A DNA stretch of 64,000 nt, from positions 434,001-498,000 of the forward strand of contig NZ_JADOUS010000002.1 in assembly GCF_015752045.1 (NCBI RefSeq). The letters run 5' to 3'. Of this stretch, positions 33,859 through 42,609 are shown in pieces (within the stretch, counting starts at the first letter, position 1; every line of letters begins with the position of its first letter). Both the position numbers and the translations under genes were made by a program. The notes under the pieces were generated by a model. It was not told where the DNA came from. It saw nothing but the letters and a program-made list of their open reading frames with translations, and ran no database searches. The DNA comes from Arthrobacter_D sp015752045 (GTDB lineage Bacteria; Actinomycetota; Actinomycetes; Actinomycetales; Micrococcaceae).

Positions 33859-35555
33859 CGGACACGGCTGCGCTCGCCGAGCCGCGGCCGCCCCGCCGTC
33901 GCTACCGGACATACGGCGTCGGCCGGCCCGCCTGGTCGACGCTGGTCGTGACCGTCGCCGTCGTCGTCGCCACCCCCGTCCTGGCGGTCGTCATCGACGG
34001 TCTCGGCAGCCTCGGCAGCACCGCCCCTCCGCGGGACCTCGTCCCCATGATCCTCACCACCATCGCCCTGATGCTGGGCGTCGGCGCGGGGGCGCTGCTC
34101 GTGGGCGGCGGCCTGGCGTGGCTCGTGACCGCCTACCGGTTCCCGCTGCGCGACCTGCTGGTCTGGCTGCTCGTCCTGCCCCTGGCCGTGCCGGCCTACG
34201 TCCTCGGGTTCATCTTCCTGTCCGTCTTCGACGTCGCCGGGCCCGTGCAGTCCCTCCTGCGGACCGTCTTCGGGACGGACGTGTGGGTGCCCGAGGTCCG
34301 CTCGCTGCCCGCTGCGATCCTCGTGATGACGCTGTCCCTCTACCCGTACGTCTACCTGATGGCGCGCTCGGCGCTGATCGAGCAGTCCTCCGGGACGTAC
34401 GACGCCGCCCGCACCCTGGGCGCCAATCGCGGGCAGGCCCTGCGACGCGTGGTGCTGCCGCTCGCCCGGCCGTCGCTGGCCGCAGGACTGGCCCTGGTGA
34501 TGATGGAGACGCTCACCGACTTCGCCACCGTGCAGTACTTCAACGTGCAGACCGTCTCGGTGGGCGTCTACCTCGTCTGGAAGGGCACGTTCGACTTCCA
34601 CGCCGCGACGCAGCTCGCCGTGCTGGTCCTGCTGTTCGCCGTGGCGGTGCTGGCCGCCGAACGGGCGCTGCGCGGCCGGGCACGCTACCACCAGCAGGGC
34701 GGACGCCGGCAGGGCTTCCAGCCGGAACGGCTGCGGGGCGCACGCGCCTGGACCGCGACGGCGGTCTGCGTGGCGGCCCTGTCCGCCGGGTTCCTCATCC
34801 CCGTGGGACAGCTGCTGATCTGGGCGTTCGGGCAGGTCGTCACCGACGCGTCCTTCCTCGCCGACCCGCGCTTCGCCGAATACCTGGCCAACAGCCTCCT
34901 GGTCGCAGCGCTCACCGCCGTCGCGTGCGTCGCCATCTCGCTGGGTGTCGGCCACGCGATCCGGATGGGCGGGGGCCGCCTCGTCTCCTTCGCGGCCCAG
35001 CTGACCACGTTCGGGTACGCGGTGCCCGGCGCCGTCATCGGGATCGGGGTCCTGCTGTCCTTCGCCGCCCTCGACACCGCGCTGGAACGCGCCGGGGTCC
35101 CCGGGGGCACCGGGCTGATCGTCACCGGCTCCGTGGTCGGCATCCTTTACGCCTACGTGATCCGGTTCCTCGCCCCGGCCTACCAGTCCGTCAGCGCCAG
35201 CCTCGAGAAGATCGCCCCGACCGTCACGTCCTCCGCGCTCAGCCTCGGTGCCGGACCGCGCCGGATCCTCGGCCGGGTGCACCTGCCCCTCGCCCGGCCA
35301 GGCGTCGCCGTCGCCCTGATGCTCGTGGTGATCGACGCGATCAAGGAACTGCCCATCGTGCTGCTCCTGCGGCCCTTCGGGTTCACCACGGCGTCCGTCT
35401 GGGTCTACGAGCTCGCACGCGAGAACTTCTGGGAAAAGGCCTCCCTCCCGGCCCTCGTCATCGTGGCAGCGGCCATCATCCCCGTCTTCGTACTCGTCCG
35501 GCAGACCCGACGGCGCGAAGTACACGGGACCACCTCCGGAAAGGAAGGACAGTGA
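33855..35555 (+). CDS. fbpB: Ferric iron ABC transporter permease (two fused domains)
   Basis: A membrane protein of 566 aa with two binding-protein-dependent permease domains. Each has an EAA loop: the first reads YDAARTLGANRGQALRRVV (about residues 180-198) and the second SSALSLGAGPRRILGRVHLP (about 457-476). About 12 helices are expected. This is the FbpB/SfuB arrangement of iron uptake systems. The GTG at 33855 overlaps the fbpA stop (GTGA). No deviation from the family is seen. Confidence 0.92.
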   Translation: MTDTAALAEPRPPRRRYRTYGVGRPAWSTLVVTVAVVVATPVLAVVIDGLGSLGSTAPPRDLVPMILTTIALMLGVGAGALLVGGGLAWLVTAYRFPLRDLLVWLLVLPLAVPAYVLGFIFLSVFDVAGPVQSLLRTVFGTDVWVPEVRSLPAAILVMTLSLYPYVYLMARSALIEQSSGTYDAARTLGANRGQALRRVVLPLARPSLAAGLALVMMETLTDFATVQYFNVQTVSVGVYLVWKGTFDFHAATQLAVLVLLFAVAVLAAERALRGRARYHQQGGRRQGFQPERLRGARAWTATAVCVAALSAGFLIPVGQLLIWAFGQVVTDASFLADPRFAEYLANSLLVAALTAVACVAISLGVGHAIRMGGGRLVSFAAQLTTFGYAVPGAVIGIGVLLSFAALDTALERAGVPGGTGLIVTGSVVGILYAYVIRFLAPAYQSVSASLEKIAPTVTSSALSLGAGPRRILGRVHLPLARPGVAVALMLVVIDAIKELPIVLLLRPFGFTTASVWVYELARENFWEKASLPALVIVAAAIIPVFVLVRQTRRREVHGTTSGKEGQ

Positions 35556-36697
35556 CGGCACAGATGCAGAGCGCGCCACCGGCCGGTCCCGGCCCAGCGG
35601 GCGCCCCGCCGGCACTCACCCTCGAGGGGGTGACCAAGCGCTACGGCTCCGCCCGCGGCGTGGAGGCACTCGACCTCACCATCCCCGCAGGTGAACTCGT
35701 GACCCTGATCGGCCCCTCGGGGTGCGGCAAATCCACGACGCTGCGGCTCGTGGCGGGTCTGGAACGGCCCGACGCCGGGCGGATCACCGTCGCCGGTGAC
35801 GTCGTCGCGGACAAGAGCCGGTTCGTGAACCCGGAGAACCGCCGCGTGGGGCTCGTCTTCCAGGACCACGCACTCTTCCCGCACCTGACCGTCGCCCGGA
35901 ACGTGGAGTTCGGGCTCGACCGCGTGCCGCGGAGCGAGCGCCGCAAGCGCGTCGGCGACCTCCTGGACCTCGTCCAGCTGGCCCACCTCGCGGACCGGTA
36001 CCCGCATGAGCTCTCCGGCGGCGAGCAGCAGCGCGTGGCCCTCGCCCGAGCGCTCGCGCCGCGCCCCGCCGTCGTCCTCCTCGACGAGCCGTTCTCCAGC
36101 CTCGACGAGTCGCTGCGCGCACAGGTGCGCCGTGACACCGTCGCGACACTGCGCGAGACCGGCACCACCGGCGTGCTCGTCACGCACGACCAGACGGAGG
36201 CGCTGTCCGTGGGGACCCGCGTGGTCGTCATGCACGACGGCGTGATCGAACAGGCCGATGTGCCCGAGAAGGTCTTCGAGAAGCCCGCCACGCGCTTCGT
36301 CGCCTCCTTCATGGGCGACGCCGACTTCCTGCCCGCCCACGTGCACCGCGCCCTGCTGACCTGCGAGATCGGCGTCGTGTCGACGGTGCCGGGCTGGGCG
36401 GACAGCGATGTGGACGTCGACGTCGTCCTCCGGCCCCACGAGGTGGCCCTGCGCCCTGACCCGGGCGCCACCGCCCACGTCTCGGCCGTGGAGTACCACG
36501 GCGCGTTCGTGCTGCACCACGTGACGCTCGCATCGGGGCGGACCCTGCGCTCCTGGCAGCCCCACGACGTGCGCCACCCCGTGGGCACGCCGGTCGTCGT
36601 AACCGTGGCGCCCGGCACCTCCCCCACACTCCTCGTCGGCGACCGGGCCGTCACCACGCCGCCCCGCAATGCGCCGAGGCCTCCGGTAGCCCCATGA
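35552..36697 (+). CDS. fbpC: Ferric iron ABC transporter ATP-binding protein
   Basis: A protein of 381 aa. Walker A GPSGCGKSTTL, Q-loop FQDHALFPHLTV, signature LSGGEQQRVALARAL, Walker B VVLLDEPFSSLD and the switch His in VTHDQTEAL are all present. The C-terminal TOBE-like regulatory region (about residues 265-360) follows, as in FbpC. The GTG at 35552 overlaps the permease stop (GTGA) and has AAGGAAGG upstream. It energises iron import with FbpAB. Confidence 0.92.
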   Translation: MTAQMQSAPPAGPGPAGAPPALTLEGVTKRYGSARGVEALDLTIPAGELVTLIGPSGCGKSTTLRLVAGLERPDAGRITVAGDVVADKSRFVNPENRRVGLVFQDHALFPHLTVARNVEFGLDRVPRSERRKRVGDLLDLVQLAHLADRYPHELSGGEQQRVALARALAPRPAVVLLDEPFSSLDESLRAQVRRDTVATLRETGTTGVLVTHDQTEALSVGTRVVVMHDGVIEQADVPEKVFEKPATRFVASFMGDADFLPAHVHRALLTCEIGVVSTVPGWADSDVDVDVVLRPHEVALRPDPGATAHVSAVEYHGAFVLHHVTLASGRTLRSWQPHDVRHPVGTPVVVTVAPGTSPTLLVGDRAVTTPPRNAPRPPVAP

Positions 36698-39228
36698 GCG
36701 TCGACCCGGACCTCTCCGAGGCCACGTTCACCGACCTCGTCCGCCACGGCGACCGCCCCGCGATCCTGACCGCCGACGGCGTGCTCTCGTACCGGGAACT
36801 CGCGGCGCGGGTCGACGAGGTCGTGAGGCGCCTCGGTTCGGAGCGGCGGCTCATCCTGCTCGCGGCCCGCAACGATCCCGAGACCCTCGTGGCCTACCTC
36901 GCGGCGATCACGGCCGGCCACCCGCTGCTGCTGGTCCCGGCGGACAAGCCCGCCGCGGTGGAGTCCCTCGTCACCGCCTACGAGCCCGACGTGGTCATCC
37001 GGACCGCCGGCGGCTCCCTCGACGTCGCCGAGCGCTGGCCCGGCACCCGGCACGAGCTCCACCCCGATCTCGCGCTGCTCGTCAGCACCTCCGGGTCCAC
37101 CGGCTCCCCGAAACTGGTCCGGCTGTCCCGGACGAACCTCGAGGAGAACGCACGGTCCATCGCCGAGTACCTGGGCATCGGCCCCGACGACCGCGCCGCC
37201 ACCACCCTGCCCTTCTCCTACTGCTACGGCCTGTCCGTGATCAACAGCCACCTGGCCCGCGGGGCGGGTCTCGTGCTCACGGACCTGTCCGTCGTCGACC
37301 CCTGCTTCTGGGACGTCTTCCGCGAGCGCGGTGCCACCTCCTTCGCCGCCGTGCCCTACAGCTTCGACCTGCTGGACCGCGTGGGCTTCGCGGACATGGA
37401 CCTGCCGAGCCTGCGCTACATCACCCAGGCCGGCGGGCGGCTCGCACCGGAGAAGGTCCGCTTCTGGGCGGAGACCGGCCAGCGCCGGGGCTGGGACCTG
37501 TTCGTCATGTACGGGGCCACGGAGGCCACCGCCCGGATGGCCTACCTCCCGCCCGACCTCGCGGCGGAGCACCCGGGGACCATCGGCGTGCCGATCCCCG
37601 GCGGCTCCCTCCGGATCGACCCCGTCGACGGCCTGCCCCACGGTGAACTGGTCTACTCCGGGCCGAACGTCATGCTCGGTTACGCCGAGACCCCCGAGGA
37701 CCTCGCCCTCGGCCGCGAGGTGCACGAACTGCGGACCGGCGACCTCGCCCTGCAGCACCCGAACGGCCTCTACGAGGTGGTGGGCCGCCGCAGCCGGTTC
37801 GTGAAGATCGCCGGGCTGCGGGTGGACCTCGGGCAGGTGGAGCGGATCCTCGCCGACCTGGGCGCCGTCGCGGCCGTCGCCGGCTCCGACGACGACGGCC
37901 TCGTGATCGCCGTCGAGGGGGAGCACGACGGCAGCATGCTCGCGAAGGTCCTCGCCGTCGATCTTGGACTGCCCCGGGCCGCCATCGGCCTGCACCTGGT
38001 GGAACGCCTGCCCCGGCTGGGCACCGGCAAGATCGACTACCCCGCCGTCCGCGAGCTCGCGGCCCCGAAGGCCGCCCCCGCGCCGGCCGAGCGTCCCGGC
38101 AGGGAAGGCCTCGCCGACGTCCCGCGCATCTTCGCGGAGTGCCTGGACCGCCCGGACGTGAAGGACACGGACACGTTCGTCACGCTCGACGGCGATTCGC
38201 TGTCCTACGTGGCGCTCTCGGTCCGGCTGGAGGCGGCGCTCGGTCCGCTGCCCGCCGACTGGCACCTCCTGCCCGTCCGCGAGCTGGCCGGCCGCAGCAA
38301 GCCGCGGCGCCGCCGAATCGTGTCCTTCCTGGAGCCGTCGATCGTGCTGCGGGCCGTCGCGACCGTCTGCATCGTCGCTGCCCACGTGGAGCTGTTCACG
38401 TTCCACACCGCGCACCTGCTCTTCGTCATCGCCGGCTTCAACTTCGCGCGGTTCCAGCTCACCGGGACGAGGTCCGCGCGGCTGCGGCGCCAGGCCAGGA
38501 GCCTGGCGAGGATCGTGGTCCCGTCCGTCGCCTTCATCGCGGTGGCGTACGTCCTCACGGACGACTACAGCGTGGCCAACATCTTCCTGCTCAACGGGAT
38601 GGTGGGGCCGCAGGAGGTCACCAGCGAGTGGCATTTCTGGTTCGTCGAGATGCTCGTCTACGTGCTCGTCGCCGTCATGGCCCTGCTCGCCCTCCCCTGG
38701 CTGGACCGCCTCGAACGCCGCCTGCCGTTCGCCTTCGCCCTCGGGCTCCTGGCGGTCACCCTGCTCAGCCGGTACGACATCGTCGACCCCGGACTGCCCA
38801 AGCCCCTGCCCGTGTTCTGGCTCTTCATGCTCGGGTGGGCGGTCGCGCGGGCGGACGACACCCGCCGTCGGCTGCTGGTGTCCGTCCTCGCCGCACTGAC
38901 CGTGCCGGGCTCGTTCGACGACCCGCTGCGCGAGGCGACCATCGTGGTGGGACTGCTGCTCATCACCTGGGTGCCGGCGCTGCCCGTGCCCTCGGTCCTG
39001 CGCCGCGTGACCGGCTGGCTCGCCGCCGCATCGCTGTACATCTACCTGACGCACTGGCTCGTCTACCCGGTGCTGATGCCCTTCGGCCAGGTCGTCGCGG
39101 TGGTCGGGTCCCTTCCCATCGGCGTGGGTTACTGGGCCCTGTGTCGGTGGGTGCCGGTCGCCGTGACGCGGTGGCGGACGCATTCCGTCCAGCGGCAGCC
39201 GGTGACCGCGGGGGTCTCCAGGGCCTGA
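36694..39228 (+). CDS. Adenylation - carrier protein - membrane acyltransferase fusion
   Basis: A protein of 844 aa with three modules. (1) Adenylate-forming domain, about residues 15-455: LLVSTSGSTGSPKLVRLS (A3), MYGATEATARMAY (A5), LVYSGPNVMLGY (A6), ELRTGDLALQ (A7), and LGTGKIDYPAV with the C-terminal Lys. (2) Carrier domain, about 470-535: TFVTLDGDSLSYVALS, with the phosphopantetheine Ser at about 502. (3) Acyltransferase-3 membrane domain, about 545-830: a first helix ending in IVAAHVEL with the conserved His, and LLFVIAGFNFARFQ, plus further helices. The chain could activate an acyl or amino acid, load its own carrier and pass the group across or onto a membrane acceptor, comparable in logic to DltA/DltC/DltB. 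Its ATG overlaps the fbpC stop (ATGA), so it is under the IdeR box. Confidence 0.85.
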   Translation: MSVDPDLSEATFTDLVRHGDRPAILTADGVLSYRELAARVDEVVRRLGSERRLILLAARNDPETLVAYLAAITAGHPLLLVPADKPAAVESLVTAYEPDVVIRTAGGSLDVAERWPGTRHELHPDLALLVSTSGSTGSPKLVRLSRTNLEENARSIAEYLGIGPDDRAATTLPFSYCYGLSVINSHLARGAGLVLTDLSVVDPCFWDVFRERGATSFAAVPYSFDLLDRVGFADMDLPSLRYITQAGGRLAPEKVRFWAETGQRRGWDLFVMYGATEATARMAYLPPDLAAEHPGTIGVPIPGGSLRIDPVDGLPHGELVYSGPNVMLGYAETPEDLALGREVHELRTGDLALQHPNGLYEVVGRRSRFVKIAGLRVDLGQVERILADLGAVAAVAGSDDDGLVIAVEGEHDGSMLAKVLAVDLGLPRAAIGLHLVERLPRLGTGKIDYPAVRELAAPKAAPAPAERPGREGLADVPRIFAECLDRPDVKDTDTFVTLDGDSLSYVALSVRLEAALGPLPADWHLLPVRELAGRSKPRRRRIVSFLEPSIVLRAVATVCIVAAHVELFTFHTAHLLFVIAGFNFARFQLTGTRSARLRRQARSLARIVVPSVAFIAVAYVLTDDYSVANIFLLNGMVGPQEVTSEWHFWFVEMLVYVLVAVMALLALPWLDRLERRLPFAFALGLLAVTLLSRYDIVDPGLPKPLPVFWLFMLGWAVARADDTRRRLLVSVLAALTVPGSFDDPLREATIVVGLLLITWVPALPVPSVLRRVTGWLAAASLYIYLTHWLVYPVLMPFGQVVAVVGSLPIGVGYWALCRWVPVAVTRWRTHSVQRQPVTAGVSRA

Positions 39229-39260
39229 GCCGCGTCAGACCCGGCGCCCGCAGGCCCGCG

Positions 39261-39836
39261 TCAAGCCCTGCGTCCGCCGGCCCGCGTCGATCCGGCCGTC
39301 GGCCACAGCAGGTCCAGCGAGTGCAGCGCGTGCCGGCGTGCAATGGCGACGACGGCGGCCGCGCAGATCTCGGCGTCGCTCCCGGCGTCGTGATGCCGGA
39401 AAGCGCCGAGGTTCAGGGCCTGCGCGACGTGCGGGAGCTTGTTCACCTCCAGGCCGAGGAGGCGGCGGGCGAGGGCGACCGAACAGTGGAACGGATTCTC
39501 CGGCACGGCCAGTCCCGACTCCGCGCACGCACCGCGCAGCACGGAACGGTCGAAGGGCGCATTGTGGGCGACGAACGGGTCATCCCCCGTGAAATCCATG
39601 ATGCGCCGCAGGCTCTCCGGCCATCCGGGGGCCGTGCGGACGTCGGCAGGACGGATGCCGTGCACGGCGACGTTGATCGAGGAGAACTCGCTGACGGAGC
39701 GCGGCGGTTTGATCAGCCAGGACGCGGATTCGACGACGGCGCCGTTCATCACCCTCGCCAGCCCGACGGCACACACCGACCCGCGCTTGCTGTTCGCCGT
39801 CTCGAAGTCGATCGCGGTGAAGTTGAGACCGTGCAT
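39261..39836 (-). CDS. DEDDh 3'-5' exonuclease (DnaQ-like)
   Basis: A protein of 191 aa. The exonuclease motifs are Exo I FTAIDFETANSKRG (Asp and Glu), Exo II FVAHNAPFDRSVL (Asp), and Exo III HHDAGSDAEICA (His and Asp), the DEDDh set of the DNA polymerase III epsilon family. It is a free-standing enzyme, perhaps for DNA repair or RNA trimming. It converges with the acyltransferase fusion (32-base gap). The region 39837-40102 upstream carries its promoter area and the leader of the next, divergent operon. Confidence 0.88.
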   Translation of the reverse strand: MHGLNFTAIDFETANSKRGSVCAVGLARVMNGAVVESASWLIKPPRSVSEFSSINVAVHGIRPADVRTAPGWPESLRRIMDFTGDDPFVAHNAPFDRSVLRGACAESGLAVPENPFHCSVALARRLLGLEVNKLPHVAQALNLGAFRHHDAGSDAEICAAAVVAIARRHALHSLDLLWPTAGSTRAGGRRA

Positions 39837-40001
39837 TGTTCCCCTCAGGAGCTGCCGGCACCCGTTCGGGGGCCCCCGACAGCCTAGCCGTCATCCACGG
39901 CGTCGCGCCCGAGGGTCCGCCCGGCGCCGGATGCGGAAATGCTGACGTAATCCTGCTGACAAACGGCGCATCGACGCGACCCGTTGCCGCCCTGCGGCCG
40001 A

Positions 40002-40043
40002 TAGGTTCGTGGTGATCGGGGCGGGGCTCAGCCCGCCCCGATC
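40002..40043 (+). promoter_or_regulatory. -10 box and 5'-terminal mRNA hairpin of the NERD operon
   Basis: TAGGTT (40002-40007) is followed 7 bases later by a perfect 12-base stem GATCGGGGCGGG/CCCGCCCCGATC with loop GCTCAG (40014-40043). The predicted transcript therefore starts with the hairpin, 89 bases before the ATG at 40103. Such a structure could protect the mRNA from 5' decay; alternatively it could terminate or attenuate. Confidence 0.5.
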
Positions 40044-40102
40044 CCACATGCGTGAGTGAAGCGGTAGTCGAATGGGGACCCAGTGAGCACGAGGACAACG
40101 CC

Positions 40103-40930
40103 ATGAGTGCTGCCGCCGAACCGTCGGAGAGCGATGTCCGCTACACCGAGCCGGAGGGCCTCGGCCTCCTGCGGCGGCGCGCCCCGGGACAGTCCGTCAT
40201 GGAGGAACTGCTCGAGGTCCGCGGCCACCGTGACACGCGGGGCCTCGTCGCCCGGGCCTTGGGCGTCCACCTGCTCGACGCCGCCAGCCGCCCCTGGTAC
40301 TGGGGTGCACTCGGCGAGCGCGCGGTGGGACGCACCCTCGCCGCGCTGGGGCCGGAGTGGACCGTTCTGCACGCCGTCCCGGTCGGTGAGAAGTCGGCCG
40401 ACATCGACCACGTAGTGATCGGGCCCACGGGCATCTTCACCATCAATACGAAGCGGCACCCGGGCCAGAGGATCTGGACGGCGAAGGGCACCTTCATGGT
40501 CGCCGGGACGCGGCACCCCTACATCCGGAATTCGGAGCACGAGGCGGCCCGGGCCGGGAAGCTGCTCTCGGCAGCGGTCCGCCAGGCGGTCACCGCCGAG
40601 GCGGCAATCGTCGTCGTCGGCGCGCAGCAGGTCACCGTGAAGGAGAAGCACCGGTCCGTCGCGGTGCTCACCGAGCCCCAGCTCCTACGCTGGCTCACGC
40701 GGCGCCCGGTCGTCCACACGCACCAGCAGGTCGCCCTGCTGGCGGCGGCCGCTGCGCAGCCGTCGACCTGGCGGCGCGCACCGTCGGCGCTCAGCGACCC
40801 CGTGGAGGTCGCCGGATCCTTCGACACTCTCCACCGGTTGGTGGAACAGGCACGACGACGGCGGATCGGCTGGCTGCTCGCGGTGCCGGCGGCGGTCGTC
40901 GCGTCCGCCGTGGGCGCGCTGCCGTTCTGA
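40103..40930 (+). CDS. NERD (nuclease-related) domain protein
   Basis: A protein of 275 aa. The NERD domain (about residues 65-190) has GALGERAVGRTLAAL, then SADIDHVVIGPTGIFTINTK, where D-I-D-H and the later Lys form the restriction-fold nuclease active site (E...D...xxK). It ends with a single C-terminal helix IGWLLAVPAAVVASAVGALPF, a possible membrane anchor. The ATG at 40103 has GAGG 8 bases upstream; a GTG at 40052 in frame is the alternative. It is the first gene of a NERD, NERD-like, PH-domain set. Functions of stand-alone NERD proteins are mostly unknown. Confidence 0.82.
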   Translation: MSAAAEPSESDVRYTEPEGLGLLRRRAPGQSVMEELLEVRGHRDTRGLVARALGVHLLDAASRPWYWGALGERAVGRTLAALGPEWTVLHAVPVGEKSADIDHVVIGPTGIFTINTKRHPGQRIWTAKGTFMVAGTRHPYIRNSEHEAARAGKLLSAAVRQAVTAEAAIVVVGAQQVTVKEKHRSVAVLTEPQLLRWLTRRPVVHTHQQVALLAAAAAQPSTWRRAPSALSDPVEVAGSFDTLHRLVEQARRRRIGWLLAVPAAVVASAVGALPF

Positions 40931-40972
40931 GCCCTGCCCCTTCCGACCCTCCCTGACCCGAGAGCCTTCTCC

Positions 40973-42190
40973 TTGCTGCACTTTCCCTCGAACAACACCG
41001 CTGCCCACAGACCGGATCCCGTTGACGTGAACCGCCTGCATCAGCTCCTGGGCCACCACGTCTGGGCGTTCACCAGCTTCCGGGTCGATGCGCCCGGTCT
41101 GCCGGTCGCCGAGGTGGACTGGCTGTTCTACAACTCGCTCAGGGGCACCTTCGTGCTCAGCGAGTGGAAGCGGTACCCGGCCCTGGTGCTGCAGGTGATG
41201 GACGAGGGTAAGCCATGGATCCTGGCGAACGGGGCGGCGGTCCCGAATCCGGTGGAGCAGGTAGGCAGGCAGCTGCAGGCCGTCCGCCGGGTGCTGCGGC
41301 AGGACATCTGCAGGAAGTACTTCCCGTCCGTCGACCAGCATTCCCTCAACCTGTACCCGAGTGTCTATTCGCCGCAGATCGACGAGGCGACCCGGCGGGA
41401 GCGGTTGCGCTACGGCGCGGTCCACGGCTCCCTGGAGGAGGTGGCCCTCATGGTCGAGCGCAGGGCGGTCACCGCTCCCCTGCTGGTGTCGGGCGTCAGT
41501 GCACGGCTGGAGCTGGCGGAGACCCTGACCGACCTCTTTCGCTGCTCCATCGGCTCGGCGGTACGCCGGAAGCTCGACCCTCCTCCGCCCGTGCAGCCGG
41601 ATCCTGGTGTCCGCATGGCGGCCATCCATCGCGAGCTGGCCGCGCTGCATCTCGAGCTTGCGTCGCTGCTCGATGCTCCAGCTCAAGTAGCGGCTCTGAC
41701 CCCGATAACGGTTCCCGCGCCAGTAGCGGCTCCAGCGCCAGTACGAGCTTCCGCGCCACCGCGCATCAGTCCCGTCCTACGATCTGACGCCCTACGGCAG
41801 TCGCCCGCGAAGGCGCCCACATCCCCTTCGCCGGCGCCGGCGCCGGTCACAAAGCCCTCCAAAACGCCTGCTGCGGGTCACCTAAAACGTCACGTGACGC
41901 GCCTCGTCCCGGCATCGAAACCCACCTCGGAGCACCTCCGTGATGCTTTCCTCGCTGCCCTACAGGACGGCCAGTTACGGTCGAGCGGCGTACACATCGG
42001 CCTGTTCGGCTCGCTCGTGGGTCAGCACCTGACGGGCGGAGTGAACCTGTCCGATCTCGCCCCCGGTGGATTGAGCAAATGGTGCCATGCGCAGGCCGAA
42101 GCGGCAGGAGTCCCGATCGTCAGGGATCCCAAAGATCCCTCCATCGTCAGATCGACCCGGCGGACCAACCAGCAGAAGGAACCCGTATGA
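40973..42190 (+). CDS. NERD-like protein with Pro/Ala linker and C-terminal helical domain
   Basis: A protein of 405 aa. The N-terminal part (about residues 20-115) has VAEVDWLFYNSLRGTFVLSE and WKRYPAL, the E-x-D...E-x-K pattern of NERD, followed by NPVEQVGRQLQAVRRVLR, typical of that domain. A Pro/Ala-rich linker follows (about 230-310). The C-terminal 80 residues, with LRDAFLAALQDGQLRSSGVH, LFGSLVGQHL, LSKWCHAQAEAAGVPIV, loosely resemble an OST-HTH/LOTUS RNA-binding domain; this is weak. The start is TTG 40973 or GTG 41027 with little support for either. The stop overlaps the next gene's ATG (ATGA). Confidence 0.65.
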   Translation: MLHFPSNNTAAHRPDPVDVNRLHQLLGHHVWAFTSFRVDAPGLPVAEVDWLFYNSLRGTFVLSEWKRYPALVLQVMDEGKPWILANGAAVPNPVEQVGRQLQAVRRVLRQDICRKYFPSVDQHSLNLYPSVYSPQIDEATRRERLRYGAVHGSLEEVALMVERRAVTAPLLVSGVSARLELAETLTDLFRCSIGSAVRRKLDPPPPVQPDPGVRMAAIHRELAALHLELASLLDAPAQVAALTPITVPAPVAAPAPVRASAPPRISPVLRSDALRQSPAKAPTSPSPAPAPVTKPSKTPAAGHLKRHVTRLVPASKPTSEHLRDAFLAALQDGQLRSSGVHIGLFGSLVGQHLTGGVNLSDLAPGGLSKWCHAQAEAAGVPIVRDPKDPSIVRSTRRTNQQKEPV

Positions 42191-42555
42191 ACCAGATCGT
42201 CCACGACCGGCCCGAGCAGCTCCAGATGATCCTGTCCGGGCTCCTTCAGGGGGAGCAAGCCGTCGCTGTCTACGACTGCATCGGAGTCGGAACAGGCTTC
42301 ATCGGGCTCACCAACCAGCGCGTCATCCTTCAGGACAAGAGTTTCGTGGGGAACAAGGTGGCGCTGACGTCCCTGCCCTATCGGAACATCCAGGCGGTAT
42401 CGATGCTGACCAACAAGTCGATGCTCGGGAAGTTCGCGTCCAGCTCGTCGATTGCGGTGTCAGCCGGATCGAGAGCCTTCGAAGCCGACTTCCGGGGGGA
42501 TGAGAAGGCCAAGCACGCCCACGACGTCATCCTGTGGCACCTCATCAACCGGTGA
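42187..42555 (+). CDS. Bacterial PH-domain protein
   Basis: A protein of 122 aa that looks like one bacterial PH-like domain: GEQAVAVYDCIGVGTGFIGL, TNQRVILQDKSFVGNKVAL, SLPYRNIQAVSMLTNKSM and a final helix KAKHAHDVILWHLINR. It has no transmembrane helix. The ATG at 42187 overlaps the stop of the NERD-like gene, with AAGGA 5 bases before it, so the two proteins are probably made in equal amounts and may interact. A strong terminator follows. Confidence 0.78.
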   Translation: MNQIVHDRPEQLQMILSGLLQGEQAVAVYDCIGVGTGFIGLTNQRVILQDKSFVGNKVALTSLPYRNIQAVSMLTNKSMLGKFASSSSIAVSAGSRAFEADFRGDEKAKHAHDVILWHLINR

Positions 42556-42571
42556 CCAGCTGGACAGAAAG

Positions 42572-42607
42572 GGAACACCCATCCCGGAGGAATCGGATGG
42601 GTGTTCC
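42572..42607. terminator. Bidirectional terminator, 13-base perfect stem
   Basis: GGAACACCCATCC/GGATGGGTGTTCC with a 10-base loop, between the convergent PH-domain gene (stop 42555) and the small frameshifted gene (stop 42610). Confidence 0.82.
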
Positions 42608-42609
42608 GC

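Noticed and set aside
35641..39183. Very long open frame on the minus strand opposite the iron and acyltransferase genes
   Set aside because: Its composition (runs of Arg, Gly, Asp, Val, His) is what antisense reading of high-GC genes gives; the plus strand has clear domains.
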